NCBI GenBank assembly: GCA_020746835.1
Contig: JAGPNK010000008.1
Location: 744,001 to 808,000, forward strand
Length of the DNA stretch: 64,000 bases
Source of the DNA: Stachybotrys elegans
Taxonomy: Eukaryota > Ascomycota > Sordariomycetes > Hypocreales > Stachybotryaceae
Reading direction: 5' to 3'
In this document: positions 56,470 to 64,000 of the stretch, in pieces
Layout of the letters: every line of letters starts with the position of its first letter
Numbering within the stretch: the stretch's first letter is position 1
Position numbers and translations under genes: made by a program
The notes under the pieces: generated by a model
Databases searched by the model: none
What the model was told of the DNA's origin: nothing
What the model saw: the letters and a program-made list of their open reading frames with translations, nothing else

Positions 56470-58695
56470 ATGTCTTCTGAGGAGTACGAAGTATTGGAGA
56501 AGATTGGTACGCCCGCGCCCACGCCCGCCGCCCTCCAAGCTTCCCAACTGACCGTCTAGGCCATGGCTCCTTTGGCGTTATCCGCAAGGTCCGTCGCAAG
56601 ACCGACGGCTTCGTCATGTGCCGCAAGGAGATTTCCTACCTCCGCATGTCACAGAAGGAGCGTGAGCAGCTTCACGCCGAGTTCCAGATTCTATCCACCC
56701 TCCGCCACGACAACATCGTTGCCTACTACCACCGAGAACACCTCAAAGTCAGCCAGGACCTGCATCTATACATGGAATACTGCGGCAATGGCGATCTCGG
56801 ACGTGTCATCAAGAACTTGCAGCTAAAGAACGAGCGGGCCCAGGAGACCTTTGTTTGGAGTATCTTTAGCCAACTTGTCATGGCGCTCTACCGATGCCAC
56901 TACGGCGTCAACCCCCCGAGGCTGGTGCCAACGTCCTTGGCCTCACCCAGGGCACTGCGTCCGGCAGCCCCAAGCTCCCTCCCGGCACCATGACCATTCT
57001 CCACCGCGACCTGAAGCCCGAGAACGGTGAGCACCTTGACCCAAAGCCTGCTGGGCACAGCTGACCTCTGCAGTCTTTCTCGACGCCGACAACTCGGTCA
57101 AGCTGGGTGACTTTGGTCTCTCCAAGATGATCAAGTCGCACGACTTTGCCTCCACCTATGTCGGAACCCCCTTCTACATGTCGCCCGAGATCTGCGCCGC
57201 CGAGAAATACACGCTCAAGTCGGATATCTGGTCTCTGGGATGCATCATCTACGAGCTCTGTGCTCGCGAGCCTCCCTTCAACGCCAAGACCCATTACGAC
57301 CTGGTCCAGAAGATCAAGCTAGGCAAGGTGTCCCCCCTGCCAGACATCTACTCCCCAGAACTCAACCAGGTCATCAAGGACTGCCTAAAGGTCAACCCCG
57401 ACCGTCGGCCTGACACGGCTCAGCTACTCAACCTGCCCGTCGTCAAGCTCATGAGAAAGGAGAAGGAGGTGGTCGACCTCAATAAGTCGTTGGTATCCAG
57501 AGAAGAGGCCGTCCGGCGCAAGGAGATTCAGCTCAATGAGAGAATCGCCAAGCTGGACAGCGAAAAGAACATGATGCGCGAAGAGCTCGATGCCTCCATC
57601 CGTCGCGAGTGGGAGGTCAAGGCCCGCCTCGAAATCAACCGACTCATCAACATGGAGATTGAAGATCTCCGCAAGCGTTTCGAGACCGAGGTGCAGGTGC
57701 GCGTCGAGGCCGAGCTTCAAAAGCGAGCCGTCGCCTTTGCCCCTATAGAGCAGCGTCCTTCCGACGACAACAGCTCTTCCACGCACACTCGCTCCGACTA
57801 CCCACACTCTTCGGTTGGAGCCAGCGGCGACGAGTTTGCGTCCATGACGGATCTCACCGACTACTCCATCGACAGCCCAGACAGCTCCAAGGAGTCCAAG
57901 GAGTCCAAGAAGATGAACACGCGCACTCCCTTTGGAAGGGCGCAGACCATGTTTGCTGGCAATGCCAACACGCCCATGGACGTTGAGATGGCTTCGCCCA
58001 GCCCCATGGCCATTGCCAGCCTGTCGCTATCTCCCCGCCGCAACGGCGTCACCAAGGTTCCCTCAACGAACCCCTCCAACATCTTCAACGCTGCCTTGGG
58101 CAACCCTAGCTGGGACCTGCCACGGGAGCCCCGACTCGTCGATTCTGACGATGAAGATTTGATCCCCTCCCCTACCCGACAGATCAAGTCGTTCAAGAAC
58201 CCCTTTACCTCCAAGAACCGACCAGTCCTCACGTCACAGAAGTCGTGCCCGATCAACCGCCTCAAGCCCCAGAACTCGGGTACTGGTCTGGTGTCCAAGG
58301 TTGCGGCAGCACAGTCTGATGGCTCGCGGTCGCCCAACCGACGACTGAGCAAAATTCCCTCGGCGGCGAACCTCCAAGGAGACAGCAACGGCACCTGTGG
58401 CCTGACCCGCAAGTCGTCCCTCAAGAAGGACAACAACGACCCCTTTGGCAAGGTGGCTTCTAAAAACAACATCAAGGGCCGTACGTTGGTCGAGCTGCAG
58501 CAGGCTCGCGCCGGTGGTAGGCCCCTCAGCGCCGTCATGCCCGGCGAGAACACCAGTCCCAGGCGGACCTTCAAGGAGCGAATTGCTGCCGAGCGACGAT
58601 CCAGCGGGGATGAGCCCGTCGCTGTCTGGGATCCGGAGCACGATGAGATGCCCAGCCCCTTCCTGGCGCGTGTCAAGAGACTCGCCAAGGTCTGA
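56470..58695 (+). CDS. nimA: NIMA-type mitotic serine/threonine kinase with an apparent frameshift
   Basis: NIMA kinases drive entry into mitosis, including nuclear-pore opening in Aspergillus. The exons are 56470-56506, 56560-57026 and 57074-58695. The kinase starts MSSEEYEVLEKIG|HGSFGV and has the catalytic loop HRDLKPEN (about 161-168), DFGLSK, and TYVGTPFYMSPEICAAEKY. A coiled coil runs about 296-386, and the rest is a Ser/Pro-rich regulatory tail. Between ALYRCHYGVNPP and EAGANVLGL the frame shifts at the C6 run 56912-56917; one more C would give 708 residues, close to the A. nidulans protein. The exon total is one base short of a multiple of three, which agrees. Since nimA is normally essential, an assembly error is far likelier than a real break. 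Confidence 0.92.
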
Positions 58696-59646
58696 GAACC
58701 CCCTATACAATACTGCTTTGTTAAAAGTATGATACGGCCTTACATAGGCCAAGTTGGATGTGATACCACTGCATATACCATTTCCAACATTGGGCCTGTT
58801 TGGCTTCTTTCTTTTGTCCCTTTTCCCTATGTTCCCTTTGTCTCTTTACACGACAGGGTGTCAGGGGAGACAAACGCCATGAATCGCTACATCCGGCGAT
58901 GGGGAGTCGAGGTTGCTTTGGGGATGACGCGACCCAGGATGGGAGGCATGGTCGGGGAAGGGAAAGGGGAAATGCATAATGCCACGATATGAAGCGGACG
59001 GTTGGGTCCGACTTGGGTTGGTTGAGGTTTCTCCTCTTGTTTGTTTGAATTCGGATTTGGTGGCGTCTGGCGATTGGGAAGCATGGCTGGCCTGGATGAC
59101 TGTCTGGCATATTTGTTTCTAGATGATCTTGATAGTGCAATGCCTTGCCTATTCGTCTATTCTGTTCAAGTGATTGCTCCCTTTGCGATGCTGGGCAAAC
59201 GTGAGGAGCCATTATCCCCCGACGAGGCTCACCTTCGTCTTACGATTACACAAAAACATTTGACAGGAGCGTTTGAGCTCGCTCTCCCTGCCACCAATAG
59301 CACATGCGGCGGAATCACAAGCCACGGAGCACAGCATTCCCACAGCCCTGTTCCCAAACACCCGTATATAGAACCCTCCGTCCAGGTCGCACAACATTCG
59401 CTCCCTGTCCCTCGGGCGTGTGACAACTGCAAAGCACCCGTTTCTTGCAGGCAGACCTCCCGCCCCCGAAACCCGCCGGCGGACTTGTTTGGCTCGGGGG
59501 TACGTTTCTGGATTGGGAGCAACGCAGGGCTGGCTGGACAGATGGAAGAGGCATGTGTATGCCAGGGATTCGGTTTAATATATGCGATTGCAACTTCACG
59601 TCATACGACCTATATTTTTGAGACAAGCCACAATCAAAAGCAAACT

Positions 59647-59663
59647 CCCCCCCCCCCCCCCCC
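59647..59663. repeat. poly-C run of 17 bases
   Basis: The longest homopolymer in the window; its true length is uncertain given the homopolymer errors suspected in this assembly. Confidence 0.8.
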
Positions 59664-60340
59664 TCCCCTCCCCTCCATCTTGTCGGCCGACGAGAAGGAT
59701 TTGGCTTCCTCCATGCGTCTGGCCGTGTGCATCTTTCACGGTTGGTCGGCCAGCTCCGATGAGGGGGATGGAAGAGGGGTGTTTTATTTGCTCGTCGGGC
59801 ACCACCAAGAAAATGACGACAGGGCTACCTACTCACCTCTCTCCATCTTTCGCACACCACACCAAGACAGCGGAGGGCCCGAGGTATAGGTACCTGACAA
59901 GTGGGAAACGGCGCTGCTTGTGCGGCCCGATAGAAAACCACCCCCTCCGCAGCGCCGGATCCTTGGCATGGCAGGCCGTGTTGGGTAGGAGGTGGTGTGC
60001 GAGGGTGTGGTCAGCCAACCAGCATGGATACATTGACCGGTTTCTGCTTCCACTGGCTCCCGTTCTTCCTCTTTTTCTCGTCTTTCTCTCGCCCGCTATT
60101 TGTTCCGTCAGTGGTGCTGCGGGGATGGAGACCCGGGGAGGGGGATTCTAAGGTGAGAAAGTGGAGCGATATCGAAGTTTCGTCATGGGGCAGGTGAGTG
60201 GTATTGGCTCATATCAGGTAGCAACAGAGGGGAGCGCGGGGAGTTGGCCCAGGTCGGGCGTTACATCCGGATTCTTACTTGCTGTCTGACAGGCTGGTGC
60301 TGATGGGAGCTGCGCGACCAATACCACTCGTCGCCGGTTC

Positions 60341-60358
60341 TGTGTGTGTGTGTGTGTG
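60341..60358. repeat. GT dinucleotide repeat
   Basis: About nine copies of TG/GT in non-coding DNA. Confidence 0.85.
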
Positions 60359-61055
60359 GTTTATTGTTTATGATTCAGGTCGGGACTCGCGGAGTCGGGA
60401 GTCATGGTTGTCAGATTTTAGACTCGTAGGGTATCAACAGAGTATAGAATGAGGGTGGAGGGAGATATGAAGAGAAGAATGACGGCGCGAGAAACCGCTT
60501 GCTTTTTGAATAGAAGTCGCTAGATGGTAACGATTGTCAAGTAATACGATGTGGTAAAAAGAGTAGATGAATGGAAAAGAAGAACAGATTCAACGCCGAT
60601 AAGCCGTACCACCAGAAGCCGTGAGGCTGAAATCCATCTTGTGCAAAGCCGCGAGGCCTCATGTAAATCTTTGAGAAGCGTCAAGTTCTCCGAGCCCAAA
60701 CAATAAAAAATCGATGCGTAAAAACAAGAATCCCTTCCGTTTGACGTACAATAACCCCTTACAATCGCCTCGGCCCGGGAGGGCATCAGCTCTGTTGTTT
60801 TATTTTGTTTTCTTCGCCTTCTTTTTCAGGCACATCTCTCTCTGTCAACAGTAGGGCGGTTGGGCGGCAGTTCTGTGATGTGGCCTGCGCGGTGAAACAA
60901 GGCTCGCTGAACAAAAGATGGTTTGATCCATGTGACGAGCATTGGGTATCGAGAAATGTGGATGGCTGTCAAGTCAAGTCGGACGCCGGTAGTCCGAAGT
61001 CCGTGTAGGTAGATGGTAGATGGGTGAGACAATGGCCTCAGTCGTGGTTCGGCAG

Positions 61056-61601
61056 TTAGCGACGATGCCGGTGGGAGGAGCTGCTGTGGGAATGGCGGTG
61101 GCCGGATGAGTGGTGATGACGGGTGGAGGAGGAGGAGGTATGGCCGTGACGGCGGGAGGAGCCGCTCGTCTCGAGCTCGCGCTCGACATCCTGGACGCGG
61201 GCTCTGTAGCCCTTGACAATCTCCTTGATATGGGCGATGCGGTCAAAGTCGACCTCGAGCTCGTCCAGCTGGCGTAGAATGTCGGTATAGCGGGCAATCT
61301 CGGCGTCGGCACCGTCGATGATGTTGCCAGCACGGTCGTACTGGACCTGAGTAAACATCTGGGCCTGCTCGCTGAGATACTGGATGTTCTGTTCGATGTT
61401 GACCATCAGGCGGTCAAAGTAGCGGCTGAGAGCGGTGAGGGAGGAGCTGTCGAGCATGAGCAGGCCCTGGCTGCTGGCACGGCTGGCGGCGCGGGAGCTG
61501 CTGGATCCTCCGGCGCCGAGGGCGGCCTGTCCCTGGCGCAGCAGTTGGATCTCCTCGGCCGTGAGCCCCAATTGCGTGTCGGGAACAGCGTTTGTGGTCA
61601 T
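61056..61601 (-). CDS. coiled-coil protein resembling BLOC-1 subunit Cnl1
   Basis: A single-exon gene for 181 residues. It starts MTTNAVPDTQLGLTAEEIQL, has a Ser/Ala-rich linker (SSSSRAASRASSQGLLMLDS), a long coiled coil at about 55-145 (LSRYFDRLMVNIEQNIQYLS, DAEIARYTDILRQLDELEVD) and a His/Ser/Arg-rich tail (RHHHSSGHRHSHSSSSHRHR). The N-terminal and coiled-coil parts recall fungal Cnl1, a subunit of the BLOC-1 complex of endosomal trafficking. That match is from memory; the safe call is a conserved fungal coiled-coil protein. The ATG at 61601 is the first in frame. Confidence 0.65.
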   Translation of the reverse strand: MTTNAVPDTQLGLTAEEIQLLRQGQAALGAGGSSSSRAASRASSQGLLMLDSSSLTALSRYFDRLMVNIEQNIQYLSEQAQMFTQVQYDRAGNIIDGADAEIARYTDILRQLDELEVDFDRIAHIKEIVKGYRARVQDVERELETSGSSRRHGHTSSSSTRHHHSSGHRHSHSSSSHRHRR

Positions 61602-64000
61602 GACGGCGGGCTAGGTGCGAAGGCGGCCGCGTCGCCTAGAGGAGGAGAGGGCGGCGGCGGCGGCGGTGGCTGCAGGAAGCCGATGGAAGATACTGCGTGA
61701 TGGGCGGTGGTCGTGTAGGCAGGGTTTTTGATTCTGTCGGTCTCTCGCGGCCCAGGCATAGAGATGCGGCGGGAACACGTCGTCGTGCGGAACTCGACGG
61801 CCACTGTGCGCAGCCTGTCATTGTCTTGACAGGCGAGGCGCTGGGGCGATGATGGAGGCGGCGGCGGAGGCGGATGCGAGGGCGACAGCGACGGAGGGCA
61901 TGACGCGCGGGATCGAGGCCCGTTTGGGGGAGGGAGGACGACGAGACGAGGACGAGCAGGACGAGATGAGAATCAAAGGGTGTGTGCGTGGATGACTAGA
62001 TGGGTCGACGGATAGAGGGAGAGACAAATGAGGATGGAGGATGGAGAGAAAGGCTTGGGCGCGGATGCCAATTCAGGCGGCTGGCTGGTTGGATGGTAGG
62101 CCCCGGGGTGCAGCAACAGCACCTGGATGGGTATGTGTATGTGGTGGTGGTTTGACCGATTTCTGGATTGGATCCCAAATCCAGAGTGGATGATGTCCAG
62201 AACGGATGGAGGGATGGGATTGGTTTGGGGGGGGGGGACCTGCTGTTTGGGCGCCGGGAGATGATGCAGCCAGGGTCGCCAGTCCCAAGGTGCCTACTTA
62301 GGCAGGCCTAGGCCGACTATAAGCTTGGGCTTTAGGCGGGCTGTCTGGTTGGCGGGCGCTGTGATTGGAGAATGGGGGCGCTGCGGATGGGGCCCTGGGG
62401 CGACGGGACGATGCAGCTATCACAGCCCGCCCGCCCATTGATTGATAAATTGCTCCTCCCATTGTTCAATCGACACGACCGCATCATGCAACCACTTTAC
62501 GCGCCCTGCATGCATGCCTTGCCGCTGCTCTCTGGCTACCTATGTTGCGCTCTGCCTCTGCCTCTGCATGGGCATCGTCATTTGGTGCCTAACCTTTCGT
62601 CTCTCCTGCCTTTTCGTGAGGTCATGGCCATATAAGATGGCGCCCAACCTCGACTCTCCATCACCATCTCCTTCGTTCTCTTCCGTCAACCTGACATGTC
62701 AACCACCATCTACCGAATGCCCACCGCTCGGTGCGACGTTTCATCGCTGATGCTCAGACCCCCAGGCCTCCTCCCCGGAGACGAAACACTCATATCCCAG
62801 ACCCCGTCCATCCCATCCCATCGCTGTGCCATGATCCCTTCTCGTTACTAATTCTTACCAGTCACTTCCTCATCCGACCACCACCTTCTCAGACCAGGGG
62901 GAGGGCCCCATCATCTGCCCGATAACCATGCTGTGCTCCCGCTCCCGTTCATGCAGCAGCCCTGCGTCCTGCCAGTGTCCATGTTACGTCCATGCTACCT
63001 CGCCGTGTCCATGTGCGTCTCCTCCCTCTCGCAAATGGCCTCGACACCACCTTTTCCTCCATTTATCCCCCCATTGATGGGTAGAGAATGGGTCCCTCGT
63101 TCCTGGCCTGCGACATGGGGGTGTGGGATGGTCAAGCAGGGGCCACGGCGCGCGTCACCTGGCGTCGGTGATCAGCATGATCCCGGGAGCCCAGAAACGC
63201 CATGCCCGCCGCTGCTTGATAGGATACCGACGTGACGGGCACGCTGTCATCGACCTTGACTGACCACGGGCATCCAAGCGCACAACACGCATCGCCAGCC
63301 ACAGCGCCACCAGCCCACCGAGCTGACCATGATAGCAAGAAAGTCTCTCATGTCTCATCACGTAATGGCTCAAGCAGAAAAAGAAACAAAGGAACTGAGC
63401 TAGCACCAGAGGAGAAGGAAAAGCAACCTCGACATGGGGCGGCAGCCATCGGTTACGGCATCACGCGGGAATATTCTCCTCCCTTCCATCAGCCCTGCCT
63501 CCCTCCTTCGTTCCCTCTCTTCCTATTCGGCTGGCATGTCGCACAGAAGGAGGAGCACCACACACTCCCCGAGTATCCATCCCGCCCTGCCGCAACAGCT
63601 GAACCATACGATAAGCATGGGAAAAAACGACCAGATCCAGGGTACCGTGCGAGCAGGATTCAGAACTAGGAAATGAACCCGACACCACCTGCCATCGCCC
63701 ACAGCGGAAAGGACTGCGGCTGGACGTATACTCTCCTGATGATATAGGTGAGCGTCACGAGTCAGTGAGGTAGGTTGGACGCTGGGTATTATTTACAGTA
63801 TTCTATAGCCACCAGGGATTTTCACGTGCAGCAGCATGTTAGGAATGGTACGATGCATGCATATGCATGCTTTCATAACAGTACTTGTCGTAAATAGAAG
63901 CACATCCATGATATCAAATGCACCTTTTCCATCTCTTCCTCGTCCCGGCATCCCGATTGTCTATCCGATGTTGACTGCCAACTTGAATCAGTCTCGTGCC
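61602..64000. other. gene-poor region at the right edge
   Basis: No gene is recognised in these 2.4 kb. The left 450 bases are the GC-rich upstream region of the Cnl1-like gene, and a run of 11 G lies at 62227-62237. The open frames are low-complexity. A gene starting beyond the edge could have its leader or terminator here. Confidence 0.45.

Larger units (their letters stand above)
58696..61055. other. gene-poor region between convergent genes
   Basis: No open frame here looks like a protein. Simple repeats: a run of 17 C at 59647-59663 and GT repeats at 60341-60358. The region holds the 3' ends of the NIMA and Cnl1-like genes. Confidence 0.5.

Overview
The window is nuclear DNA of a filamentous ascomycete, most likely a sordariomycete and perhaps Hypocreales. 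The evidence is short GT-AG introns of about 45-115 nt with CTAAC/CTGAC branch sites, many small split genes, GC-rich coding sequence, and ascomycete-type proteins (NIMA kinase, COMPASS Spp1, RAVE Rav2, Atp18, Tom5, GLEYA and CAP secreted proteins). Placement below class is inference. Exon borders were set by hand from reading frames, splice signals and family sequence conservation. They have no transcript support.

Layout: 1-39.6 kb is conserved housekeeping DNA. In order it holds: an edge-truncated gene; proteasome lid Rpn5; an FSH serine hydrolase; ATP synthase subunit J (Atp18); a NIPSNAP protein; Rav2/Rogdi; RNase P/MRP Pop7; a DUF3237 protein; a gene-poor stretch; a secreted CAP/PRY1 protein; a second, 5.8-kb gene-poor stretch; complex I NDUFA8; nucleoporin Nup57; Tom5; Sqt1; a one-pass membrane protein; Spp1; Sco1; a CECR5-like HAD hydrolase; choline kinase; and an ankyrin-BTB protein. 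Several of these act in mitochondria (Atp18, NIPSNAP, NDUFA8, Tom5, Sco1, probably the HAD protein), and several gene pairs share divergent promoters.

From 39.67 to 53.81 kb lies an accessory segment bounded by two identical, intron-bearing tRNA-Pro(AGG) genes in the same orientation. It holds a DUF7924-type gene with a Ser-Pro minisatellite, AT-rich diverged repeats, an ankyrin protein, an alanine-rich coiled-coil membrane protein with an internal duplication that I cannot assign to a family, and a long 2OG-Fe(II) oxygenase-like pseudogene. The ten in-frame stops of that pseudogene are all TAG or TAA, and a predicted metal-binding His has become Tyr, as expected of RIP-like C-to-T mutation. 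Beyond the second tRNA come a GLEYA-domain secreted protein, a NIMA-type mitotic kinase and a BLOC-1 (Cnl1)-like coiled-coil protein.

A technical warning: three genes (FSH hydrolase, DUF7924, NIMA kinase) each carry one apparent frameshift, each in a run of exactly six C, and each would be corrected by one more C. The NIMA kinase is normally essential, so homopolymer undercalling in the assembly is the simplest explanation.
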